From positions 30,785,934 to 30,849,933 of the forward strand of contig NC_045138.2 of the NCBI RefSeq assembly GCF_008831285.2: 64,000 nt of DNA, read 5' to 3'. The notes beneath the pieces were generated by a model. The model had not been told where the DNA came from. It ran no database searches and was given only the letters and a program-made list of their open reading frames with translations. The DNA comes from Nymphaea colorata (taxonomy: Eukaryota; Streptophyta; Magnoliopsida; Nymphaeales; Nymphaeaceae). Both the position numbers and the translations under genes were made by a program. Shown here piece after piece: positions 1 through 27,699 of the stretch (position 1 is its first letter; each line of letters starts with the position of its first letter).

Positions 1-1312
1 GCTGACTCATATGTGCTTTTTTCCTACCCATTTGCTGCCTTGGGCTTCCATTCCAAACCAGTTGCAACTTACAAGTTCCCATTTATTAGTAACACATTGC
101 CGGCCTATTCAGATGGCTGGACTAGGTTTTGTTCATTTGATTTCTCCCATATGTCCTGCATTTGACTCTGCCTGATGTTACCATGATAATTCTAGGAGAC
201 TTAGGAGCTGTGGTTTCTCACATGGGGATTACTGTACAAGCAGGTACCCACTATATTAGGCAGGTTCCTTCTTAAGAAAAGGTATTTGCTAGGGTTCTCT
301 ATATGTAGGGTTTTTTGCTAACTGGGTCAACAAAAGTTGATTTATCTAGATATCATCATCTTTGTGCATGCACTTTCGAAAAGAATGGATGTCTTTATAT
401 TATCAAGTTTGCCTGGCTCATGCTTCAAGGTCTGTGTGAATTTTGTGCTACTGATTAATTTAATGCTGTTGCATCTAGCTTTTAGCATTTCTAACTTTTT
501 TATAAGTTTGCAAGTTTAAACATGCTTGTTCATGTTTTATCGCCTCCAGCCTTCTCTTGTCAGCTTTCAACCTTCTCTCAAGTACACATGATGGACTTCT
601 CATGTTCTGCTGCCCCTTCTCATGACTGAGGAAGTTCTCAACATTCTCAGATGCACTCAATGCTTCACATTTTTCTGTTGTGTGCTCCCTGATCAACTGA
701 AATGCAAATCTGACACTTCCCTATTTTCTTTCAATGATTATGTTGGGCAGTTTTTCAAGGAAAAATTTACGTTTTTCCTCAAATGTGGAGGTAGCTCTAA
801 ATGAATTTGAAACTCTGCTGCTTTACTTCTTCAACTCCTTTCCTATCCATGCTCCTCAATTAATACGAATATACATCAAGGGTTGCCTCCTATCCATGTT
901 ATAAAGAGGGGACAGAACAGCTTTTTTTTTTCCTCCCTTCTTAATTATTGTAGGTAGACTGTGTGGTTCAGATGAACTTGAAATTTGGTTGATGCCATGA
1001 AACCTGTAGAATTTTTGGCTTTGACAACCATGGTGGTGGTTCTATTCAGTTCTGAAATTCTCTTTGGCAGCATCTCATGTACTTGGTTTGTCATTGTCCA
1101 TCCAATAGAAAACAGATAAAGTGTAATATTTCTATGTATGATTGAGATCCTATGCTTTTGCTGGAGACTTGAAGTTAAACTTACCTGTGTTGGATGTGTG
1201 TGATTTTTCTTGTTCCTGGTGCTACGCTCTTTTTCCTAATTTCTCTTTGGTAAAGACTGTTTCTGTGTTTTTGCTATTTTTTGGTAATTATGGTTGTCCT
1301 CGTATTTTACAG
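1..1312 (+). other. Intronic sequence upstream of the first visible SMC3 exon
   Basis: The next SMC3 exon begins at 1313 after a TTTTACAG acceptor. I looked for the SMC3 segment that should precede it (the FSNKAARDKW-like block of plant SMC3) and did not find it, so this stretch is most simply intron. It is T-rich and has no convincing coding signal on the + strand. Short open frames here, including a 73-codon one on the minus strand at 475-696, match no family I know. Confidence 0.6.
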
Positions 1313-18493
<17,181 letters not shown>

Positions 18494-20135
18494 AACTGGT
18501 TCATTCTTATAATTTTACCACTGACAGATTCTGTAAGTTTCCTGTTATGTTAGTCATATCTGCCTGCAATTGTTAGTACACTGCTGGGGTTTGTGCATGA
18601 TGAGGCGGCCTCTTTTGCATGAAAGTGTTCCTGTTGCTCACTGGCCCCTAGCTGCATATCACACGAAAATGATGCTTCCTAACGGGTGCATGGAGAAGTA
18701 AATTTATCACCCACGGGGTACTATAATGCTTGTCTCCTGTCGACAGGCATGCAACAAGCATCTCACAGGAATGCTTTGTTATTCATATTCTCGATATCTG
18801 GTCCATAATTCAGAATAAAAATGTTGGCCTTGGGGTTTTACGCCAAAGGCAGTTTGTCCTAAGTAAACATAACAGTGTTGACATAGAAATCTGTTACTGG
18901 AAATTAGTTTAGATTGTCTGAGCCATGCACTGAAAAGTTTCGGCCCATCCCGAGCTGCCTTAAATTGACTGCTTGATTTTGCTAGTGAATTTAGTTTTTC
19001 TTATTGTGAATGGTTATACTATTTTTTTTCTTTTCAGGACTTGCGTTTTTGTTAGAACTTATATGAAGATAAGGTCTTGTATGCTCGATCCACGTGGTCA
19101 TATAAAAAATTGACTTGACATGCTTTTATTAATTTTGTACAGGACGTCGAATTGGTTTTTCTGATTTGAATGGCAAGTACAGCAAGGTTAAGAATCTTCT
19201 CTGCTAATAAAAGCATTAGCCACCTGTTTAAGTGCCACCACAAGGCCTTCAAGTTAAAGGTCATGAGTTCAAAATCAGGGTAATATCGCCTAGCACAATC
19301 GGCAAGATGCTAAAGGTTTAGGCTGAATTGTTTAGTGCAGCTCATCTCTCTCTCATTCTCTCCATATTCACTTACGTGTGCCACTGGCCCACATCAACGG
19401 TATCACTTGTGCCACTGTTCCTTTGACAATTTGATCAAAAGGCGTTGCATGTTTAGATTTAAATTTGGCTCTGACACTACCACTGCCTATGATGCTTAAG
19501 CCAGCTTGTTTTTGGAAAACAAGTGAAAACATACAGGAGAACAATAAATTGAACCTATGATGCTTAAGCCAGCTTGTTTCTGGAAAACAAGTGAAAACAT
19601 ACAGGAGAACAATAAATTGAACTATCTCAATTAAACTCCAAATAGAAACGGATACATCTAATTGTGCATAAATTGGAAATAAGTGATGAACCTTATATAC
19701 CAGGGACGCAGAGACATAAACCATTTCGGTTATTACATGCATATATTCCTGAAACAAGATATGTATGCATACAGCAGCAACTATAGATCATTGGCATTGC
19801 TCTGCACTGATTCCCTTGTTACAGCTGCTCTGACATACATAATCTGCTCTGACGTACATAATGAGCATATATGGAGATCTAATGTTAGATATATCTGTCT
19901 GCTTCCAAACAGCAAAGAAGACTATTCTTAACAAAGGATACAAAAATTGCCATGCTCTTTCCAATAAATGTTGAACAAAATGTTTTTTCTGCAGCAGGGA
20001 AGAACGGTCCCTCAGAATATGGGGTTAAAACAAATGATGAGCATTGCACCTCTTAATTATGCCACTGCCCTTGCTTCTATGCTGTTGTAGAACATTGCTT
20101 GTGCCTGCTTCTACGCCAATAGCACATCCTAGCTT
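18494..20135. other. Convergent intergenic region between SMC3 and the SOUL gene
   Basis: It holds the 3' UTRs of two tail-to-tail genes. I see no third gene. It contains a 68-bp tandem duplication (19486-19621) and a CT-rich stretch near 19345. A sequence GGTCATGAGTTCAAAATC at 19259-19276 resembles a pol III B box, but no full tRNA fold follows. Confidence 0.6.
19486..19621. repeat. 68-bp tandem duplication
   Basis: Units 19486-19553 and 19554-19621 begin CCTATGATGCTTAAGCC and differ at one position (GTTTTTGG versus GTTTCTGG), so the duplication is recent. Confidence 0.95.
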
Positions 20136-21345
20136 CTAGTCCAGTGTGAATTCCTCAAGCCATATTAACACTTCATTTCTCTGCGATGCAAGGATTGAAA
20201 TGGCTCTTTTACACATGCAACAACTATGCTAAACACGTGAGAGATAACCTACAGAAAGAAAAGTGAACTATCCATACTCTTAAAAAGCTCCTCGTCCGTC
20301 CTGGATCATTGTAGCGTGCAAACATGCAGCCTTGTTTGGGCTTTAAACGATCTTTTAGAAGTGCTGAACGGAGCATTGCCTCTTTCTCGGCAACAATAGC
20401 CTCCGTGGTTTCCCCACTGAACTTTACTGCAGCAGCAATGCCTCCTCCCACCTTATGCAAAGTCACACCTCCTTCACTCGGAGCTGGGAAGCTGCTCAAA
20501 ACGCAGAATCAAATGTTATCCAACAAAATGTACTTGAACCAAATACTGAAACTGCAGTTTCACAAACACATCTTATGTTTGACCAATCAATAATCAAATG
20601 CCATACTATTTGCAAAACATTTTCACATTGGGCATTAGGGGTAAGCATCGGCCCGGCCCGGCCCACTAAGACCCGGCCCGATAATCTTGCCGGGCCGGGT
20701 ACCGGGCCTGGCCACCAAAAGTCAGGCCCGGCCCGGTCCACCGCGAAGAGGGAGACACGGGGCAGAGAGGGAGACGGAGCGGGGCGTGGGGGGACAGAGG
20801 CGGAGAGGGAGAGGAGCGAGCTGCGGGCCGGGGGGCTGCAGGGGACGGAGGCGGTGTGGGAGAGGAGCAGGGCTACGGGGGACGGAGGCGGAGAGGGAGG
20901 GGAGCGAGCGGGGCTGCGGGGGACGGAGGCGGAGAGGGAGACGGGAAGGACTCGGAGAGGGAGAGGGAGCAGAACGAGAGGAAGACGGAAGGGAGAGGGA
21001 GCAGAGGAGACGTGAAGAGAGAGGGAGGGGTCAGGGGAGCGAGTGGAGGGCGGGAGTCGGGCCGGGCGGGCGCCGTCGGGCCGCCCTTCCTGCCCGGGCC
21101 TGGCCCGGTTTGGTTATCGGGCCCGGGCCGGCCCGGCCGGCCTGGTGGTGGCCCGGCCCGACGCCCAGGCCTACTGGGCATTGGGGCCGCAAAGTGTTGT
21201 GCTGGGCATTGGGGCCGCAAAGTGTTGTGCATGCAATGTGGGAATGTCTTTGTGTATTGCTCGAAGGACAATAGTGGAGAAAACCATAAAACAAATGATA
21301 GATGCCATGGAGATGATGAGCTGCACATTCTCTTTGCTGCCCCCT

Positions 21346-21385
<40 letters not shown>

Positions 21386-24300
21386 ACAAAGGCACAAAGA
21401 TCTTGCTTTAGGGGCTACCAAATCTTACAAAGCAATCTTCAATTTAAAAGATTAGGTACTCATGGCAAGTTTAACAAATAATTATATGGTTAGCCTTTAT
21501 ATTTGCAAAGATAGAAGTGAAACCATTTCTCAGAAAGTTATTATTGTTTTTTCCTAAAATAAATCCATGGTTATCCGGTCAAGGAAATGATCCTAAGCCA
21601 AACAAAATAAAGGGACCTTGCGTTAAACATTACCCATCCAAATCATTTCCCTGTGGCAGCACTATTTGGATGAATACTCGAGATGGTTCTTCATCAAGAG
21701 CCTTCGTGAAGACAGGTGTTGTCATTTTGAACTTTTCACTTGAAGCATTCTTGCCAAATATATACCTAAAACAAGTGTATGAAGTTAAAACGAAAAAAAT
21801 CAAAAGACAAATAAAAAAGTTTTTTTACCATTGATAAGCAGCTCAGTGGAGACTAATACCCAGCAACATTATTGAAACCGACAGAACCTGAGAGCTTGTC
21901 CACTTTTGTCTCCACCACAAGAAACGATTCGTACTTCCTTATCTGTAGGCAAGTGACAATGCCATTGTCACTATGGAGTGTTGGTACACTAAGTAACCGA
22001 TAATAGACGGAGGAGAGCTGAACTCGGTTGTGCAAATGAACTTACAGGCATAGTACCTTTATTATGAGGATGACACATTTCGTCAATAACAACAGTAATT
22101 GGAGTGAAAAAGATAAAACCAGAGAATGACCTGCAACATTCTAAAAGGGAAAGAGGCTCGCCTATAGTATCTTCCAACTAATGCAAAGCATGAGGTTGTC
22201 CATTCCAATATATACGTGAATTTCTATTAGCAATACGCATAAATAGAAGTGTACCTATAACCATGAAAAATATAGCAGAATGACGAAGATCTTAGACAAC
22301 AAAGAATTGATGTTAGGATCTGTTGGAGAAACTCCAGTCTCGATACACCAGGAAATGTGTTTTGGACATTCTGGATATTACTTTGGGTAGTAAGTTGTCG
22401 ACACTTCCATGTCATGATTTGACATGCTCTGTGTTAAAGGACATTAAATTCCTACTTTCCTATCCAAGAAGGTTGTTTGAAAAGATAGGAAATAGAAGCC
22501 ACAATTTATATTTGATACCTGTAAGTAACACATACCTCATAATCTGCAGTTCTTTTCAACACCTGGTACTTGGGAGATTCTAGATCTGGTGTCTTGTATA
22601 TCCTCAACTGAAGAAAAATAGCAAATTTGTACAAGCTTGATTTGCTCTTTCAGCACATGCATAAGGGTTTCTAAATGAAGTACAAACGGATTAAATAAAT
22701 AGGCAAGCCTACCACTCTGAGAAGTAAATTACCTGCTTGATGAAATCAACTAAACCTTCCAAGGAAAAATAGTCATTTTGTTTGATTGAATCCCAAAAAT
22801 CCTACAAAAAGTAACATGGAGATAGTCAGCAAGAAGAAAATAAAGAAAGACAAGAAACAACAAGAAGAAATTACAAGTTGCTTGTCTAGTTAGAAAACAC
22901 AAGCTTACATTTTAATATGCATGCCCAAGCAAGATACTTACGTTGATAACAAGGGGAATTTTTTACTTAAAAAAAATTCAAATCCATTATCTGCCTTCAA
23001 AGAAGCTTTGAAGAAGAAGCCTAAGATGTAAGCTATTTGTAGATGACCAAGTAGCTTCTTTAGCTTTTTTTCCTTTGATTATAAAGACATGTCCGCCAAA
23101 AACAGGCTTAAACTTCACCCAAAATCTATTGAATTTATAAACATGTATCAAGAAGAAGAAGGTAATTACAATAGTCAAGCATGACTCTATATGGATCAGG
23201 AAACTGATAGAAGCAACATTCAAAACATTTCGTAGCTGTAACCAGATTGCTAATAAGTTGGGACACAATCTTGGAGTCAATCATGTTCTCAGTTGGGAGT
23301 CATCCTGTGCACCAGGATGTTCTGTAATAATCTGTATCGGAACACTTATGACCTGGCGCCTATGCATTTCTAGGCTAGGATTTTGCTAAGGGGTCCAGGG
23401 GACAGAGTGGGCCCATGACTGGCCACTAGACAGGTGTTTTGGCATCAGAAAACAAAAATTCATATGTTGCACGACTGTTGCTATTTCTTTTTCTTCTTTT
23501 TTCTATGCAATGGCCAAGCCGAAATCAAATAAGGATGCACAGTCCATATTCTAGGAAAACTTTAATACCATGTTAATCAAGAAAATGCAAGATAAAATGG
23601 GAAAACCGTTAGAAAATATCTTGTAAGTACAATAGATATATTATACATATGTACCTATGTATGTATGTTTATCTATATTCATGTGTGTGTGTAGAGGCTT
23701 AAAAATACTGCCGCTGAAATAAAGAACAACCAAATGCAGAAAAAAATCCAAAAAACTGAATTTACATAGAGGCTTACAAAATGAGATGGAACAGACAAGA
23801 AACGGAAATAATAACTTGTGGTGACCAATGGACAAATGTACCATCATCAAGAGAAAAAGCAAATTATGTGCTTTTCAGATACTTCACAACTTAAGGAAAG
23901 AACGTTTATGGAAGGAAAACTGCAGACAAATCAACAGATGAAGAATCAGTCAATGTAGCAACTTGGTGCAATAAGACTTTACCACATGGCTAGAAAACTT
24001 CCTGGTCAATGGGTTGATGCCCATGACTGAGGTCCCCGTAAAAACCAATTCTGGTTTCCATGGTAGGAGAGAGAACTTCATTGTCATTGTCCACCTCGTT
24101 GTTATCTCATAGGGCCCTGTCTATTCGTAATAAAATGAAACAGCCTGTTATTTAATCTGTAAAATGAGTGCAAGGTTAAATAAAACACAGTGAAATTTAA
24201 AAATGTATTAATCGATGCCTGTTTTGTTTACCTTAAAAAAAATAATCAGCAGAATGGAAACTGTTCACAGTTATTGCATTTCTTGTTAAATATTCAATTT

Positions 24301-25268
24301 TGGTTTTATTACTTTTCCTTAACAATATTATTACCTGCATAATAAGAACTATCCAGAAGGATCGGGCTTCCAATTGAACATTGAATTTCTCTAGTCCTTT
24401 CTTTCTTATTTTTTTCATCAAAATAGTCTAGCAGTTTTTCCATCGTGTGATTTTCTTCTCTTTGTTCAATTTCCCTCCCACAATGCATCAATAATTGGTT
24501 GTTAACGTTTCCGGATTTAAGGAAAGATACTTTATCAAGGTTGCCAAACCTCCGATTGGTTATCGTTACGGTTATTGTTTTGAAGTTTGGACTTTGAAGG
24601 CCTATGCTATCCTTCTAGGCAATCAATATTACAAGACGCTTTCTGGCTCTCTATATCTACCTTGTCTATATCTACCTCCCTTGGCATCACTCTTCCATTG
24701 GTAGCATACACACGCGCGCGCGCGGGGAGTCTTGGAAAAAGAAGAAATGGAGAGAGAACAATGAGCAGGCAAGTTCAGAAACCTTCGCAAGAAAGAAAGA
24801 ATTTTCGAGAAAAGCAATGGACAGCAAGAAGAAGAATTTGGTCAGTTAAAGTTGCACCTGCTTAACGCTGTGCAGCTGGAAGAGAGGCCTGAAGAGGATC
24901 CTGAGGAGGCCGATGTTGAAGAGGTACCCATCGATAGTATCGTACTTAGTGATGGGATCTCTAAACATCACCTTCTCGTCGTACATCGACCGGTCGATCC
25001 CCTGTTCGTCGAACAGGTGGGGCAGGTCCGCATACAAGAAATCCACAAACTCTCCTACGTTAATGGAGGTCGGAGGAGCCTGCTCCGCCGAACCCAGCCT
25101 GACCAGCCACTTGGATTTCCAGCGTCTTCTCAAAACGGGCAGCCCCTTCTTGCCTTCCTGAAAGAATTTTGCACGAGTTGGGGTGAAGAATATGGAACCA
25201 TGATGGTGGTGGTGGTGGGAAGGGAAGAAATTGCAGGTGAATGGCAAGAGTTGCTGGACACAAGCCAT
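20136..25268 (-). CDS. DUF2358 + SOUL heme-binding protein, probably plastid-targeted
   Basis: Minus-strand exons: 25268-24858, 24120-23983, 22801-22733, 22607-22536, 21942-21860, 21765-21634, 20491-20278, 20180-20136. Phases join to a 387-residue protein. The first about 70 residues are Ser/Arg/Lys-rich with a run of six histidines, consistent with a transit peptide. A DUF2358 domain follows (EFVDFLYADLPHLFDEQGID, FRDPITKYDTIDGYLFNIGL, RWTMTMKFSLLPWKPELVFTG). After a linker (IYKTPDLESPKYQVLKRTADY) comes the SOUL domain (IRKYESFLVVET, KMTTPVF, GGGIAAAVKFSGE, GCMFARYNDPGRT), ending RNEVLIWLEEFTLD. The same two-domain order is found in Arabidopsis At5g20140. Heme or porphyrin binding is inferred from the family. 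The intron 20492-21633 carries a hAT-like element. Confidence 0.93.
20636..21173. mobile_element. Non-autonomous hAT-like element, GC-rich, with internal minisatellite
   Basis: It is flanked by near-identical 8-bp repeats TTGGGCAT (20628-20635) and CTGGGCAT (21174-21181), as expected for hAT target duplications. The ends read TAGGGGTAAGCATCGG and, from the other side, TAGGCCTGGGCGTCGG, an imperfect terminal inverted repeat. Subterminal GGCCCGGCCC and CCGGGCCGG repeats are typical of Ac-like elements. The core (about 20755-21050) is a purine-rich, GC-rich degenerate minisatellite built on GGACGGAGGCGGAGAGGGAG. There is no transposase. Confidence 0.72.
21174..21229. repeat. 28-bp tandem duplication beside the hAT-like element
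   Basis: CTGGGCATTGGGGCCGCAAA followed by GTGTTGTG occurs twice, at 21174-21201 and 21202-21229, with no mismatch. Its first eight bases are the target duplication of the neighbouring element. Confidence 0.93.
21345..21388. repeat. (CT)n(CA)n microsatellite
   Basis: A CT run of about 8 units followed directly by about 14 CA units, within a SOUL gene intron. Confidence 0.95.
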
Positions 25269-26342
25269 TAGCAGAATGGCGGATTATCTTGGGGCCCTGC
25301 TCTCCCTTTCTCCTCTCTTTGGGTCGAGTCCCCAGTGGTGGGGGGAGAGAGATAGGAATCACCACAGCCACCCGCCAATGCTTTCAAGAAATTCAAAGAA
25401 GGGGACTTCGGTCTTGGGCGTTATCCACAGATACGTATTCTGAACATGGCGGGGGATGACCCGTCGTTATGAGTTTTTAGATATGAACTCTACGGATTGA
25501 CTTCGATCAGAGTTTGTCCTTACTTTCACATCAGAATTCGAATCAGCCTTTTGAATACACAACTAAATCCGGACCATATTATGATTGGTTAAGAACCAAC
25601 TTCCAAAATCCATGGATATTGAGTACAAGATACTTGAAACTTAATCTGATTCTGAACCTGAATTTTATCGAATCCAATTCCGAATCTGATCAGATGCCAT
25701 TTATTATGTTAGAATCTTGTCTTATTTATTAATCAGATGTTAGATTTTTGTTCATATCTAACTCTTTCGAAACAGTCTGGTCATATATCCAATCCATAAA
25801 CTGCCGTTAAGAGGAAAAGCAGGGAAAGGGGTGTGCTTTGATCTCCTGATAAAGCTAATTATGAGGCGGTCCTTGTCGGTTTGATTCACTTGTACGTAGG
25901 AGAAAATTTTCCCACGAATTAATAAAAAATTATTTATTCATAACGTTTGCGACACTAGATAACAAGCTCTACAAGAAGACCAAGAGATGTTTGAAATACA
26001 TTCGAGCATACATTCTGTCAAGAACTAACGCTTTCATTCTGTTAAGCCATAAAAAGTAATTAAAATAGTTTTAAAATAATGTTTGATTAAATATCAGACG
26101 ACGGCCCGATACTTGCAATACAATACGATTTTGAAAGCATTGAGTAAGAATACATGAGAAAAGTTAGCTTGCACTTGAGGCAGTTTAAAATGAATTTATC
26201 AATCAAACAAAAAAAATGATAAGTTAGATTTGAAGCCAGAAAACAAACGTTTTGATTTTCTCTTGTGAATTTAGCAAGGAAAAATGAGTAATAGATTGTC
26301 ACCACATCACACCATATCTCAAGGATAACGCAAAATCTGCCT
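25269..26342. other. Upstream region of the SOUL gene
   Basis: No gene seen. The first 170 bases likely hold the 5' UTR and promoter. At 25515-25735 there is a dispersed repeat rich in GAATCNGAATC-like motifs, similar in style to 35210-35620 and 60100-60270. Confidence 0.5.
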
Positions 26343-26855
26343 CCGTACCCAAAAGCCCCGCCTTCTGCAAGGAGGCTGAAGTCCAAGCAGGGTTTAAACC
26401 CACCAGATCCATCTGCAAACCCTCATCATTTGACTCCTAAGGCCTCACCAACTCCATGCGTTGCATCAGAAACGGGGGAAATTTCAATCTTTGAGCTCCA
26501 GGAATGCTGTTAGGCCCCAGATTTGCAGCGTAGCAGGCGCAAGCGAGGCTTTTGCTGGTGATGGTGGTAAGGAAATTCAAAAAGCCAACAAATTCTTTGA
26601 GTTAGAAATTGTGACACTGAAGAAAGATGATCCCAGTTGGGCAGGTGTTCTTTTTCATCCTCTTCGATTATACCATACTCAGACGCCCAAGAAGTGCTTG
26701 CGGTGACGGCTGAAGGGAATGGTGAAGAGAGCATTCCATTTTTGAAGACTTGGGTGAACCACCCTATGGCTGTTGGATTCATGATTTTTTATGCCAATCA
26801 TGCAAATGTTATGCCAAAAGAGACCCTTTTGTTGCTCGGATCTTGCAAATGTTCC
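26343..26855 (+). pseudogene. Truncated inverted copy of NTT exon 1
   Basis: Reading + strand, this DNA aligns with the first exon of the NTT gene on the opposite strand (31984 down to about 31470): AGGCCTCACCAACTCC is shared exactly, and translated pieces include GKFQSLSSRN, EIQKANKFFELEIVTLKK and IPFLKTWVNHPMAVGFMI. It lacks the gene's start, has a stop near 26440 and frame breaks near 26650, and ends before the exon 1 donor, so there is no sign of a spliced cDNA copy. Similarity fades around 26855. It is a partial genomic duplication, inverted and about 4.6 kb from its source exon. Confidence 0.88.
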
Positions 26856-27099
26856 GAGGATAGTAGAACCAAGGTCGGAAAAAAAGAAAAATCCCAAGCT
26901 AATAAATGAAGAAGTTCAAATAGAAGGTCGAGTATGACTCAATGGATTTTTTGGGCACAAGCTCTGTTGTCGACACTTTATGAATGTCCCAAAAATCTAC
27001 CTAAAAATCGAGGGAGGTTGATCGAAAGATATTAGAACTATTGTTCCAAACTATTGTTCCATGAACCAGTTCAAAATTTTGGTGCATATTCATGAGGCG

Positions 27100-27245
27100 T
27101 CACAAAACTATCCCTAAGGGACCGTTTCTAATAGATGTTCCATGAGAATCATAGAATATTCATTCGTGCTGTATAAACCTACCTTAAATTTGGAGCAAAT
27201 TCATGAAACACTAACATATTGTTCCTAATGCCAAACAACCCCTAA
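27100..27245. mobile_element. Possible MITE
   Basis: The left end reads CCCTAAGGGACCGTTTCTAATAG and the right end CAAACAACCCCTAAG, the GGGGTTGTTTGG-type end common in small plant elements. The interior has GAATATTCATTC and AAATTCATGAAAC motifs that recur near 46515-46600. Termini and target duplication are not proven. Confidence 0.35.
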
Positions 27246-27699
27246 GTGATTCATGTCCCAAGCTAGTAACACCCACTCCCTACTTCGTTTTGAATTCCGA
27301 GAAGAAAAACAACCGTTACAGGGAAAAACCAACCATACCCGCTGCCGTTATGTGTGGTAAGATGGCTGGTGGAGGTTATAAACAATCAGCTGCTGTGAAC
27401 ATACAACAAACCTGAAACTAAATGACGAAAAACTAAAACGAACACATGAATAATGAACTAATTCTTTTCATGCTGAGGCTTCAAATGAATTTCATGCCCC
27501 TTCCTCCTAAGACAAGTCAAAATTTTGCTACAGACAAGTAAATACCATTCGTACAAATACAAATCCAGCACCATATAATTATTTCTTACCAGAGAAGATA
27601 AGTACCCGAACCCTGTCTACTTATATTTCTACTATACCAATTCACCACTCCAAAATTTTTTTGCTCGCCATTAATTCGGAGCCACAATCATCGAACAAG

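Noticed and set aside
475-696. 73-codon minus-strand frame with a Lys/Arg-rich, coiled-coil-like tail
   Set aside because: No family match, no start context or splice partner, and it lies antisense within an SMC3 intron.
20455-21455. Several long overlapping open frames on both strands, rich in Arg/Gly/Glu or Pro
   Set aside because: They are translations of the GC-rich minisatellite in the hAT-like element. They overlap each other in several frames and lie inside a SOUL gene intron.
22987-23280. 97-codon minus-strand frame in the SOUL gene
   Set aside because: It lies in the intron between exons 24120-23983 and 22801-22733, which join cleanly without it, and it resembles no SOUL or DUF2358 sequence.
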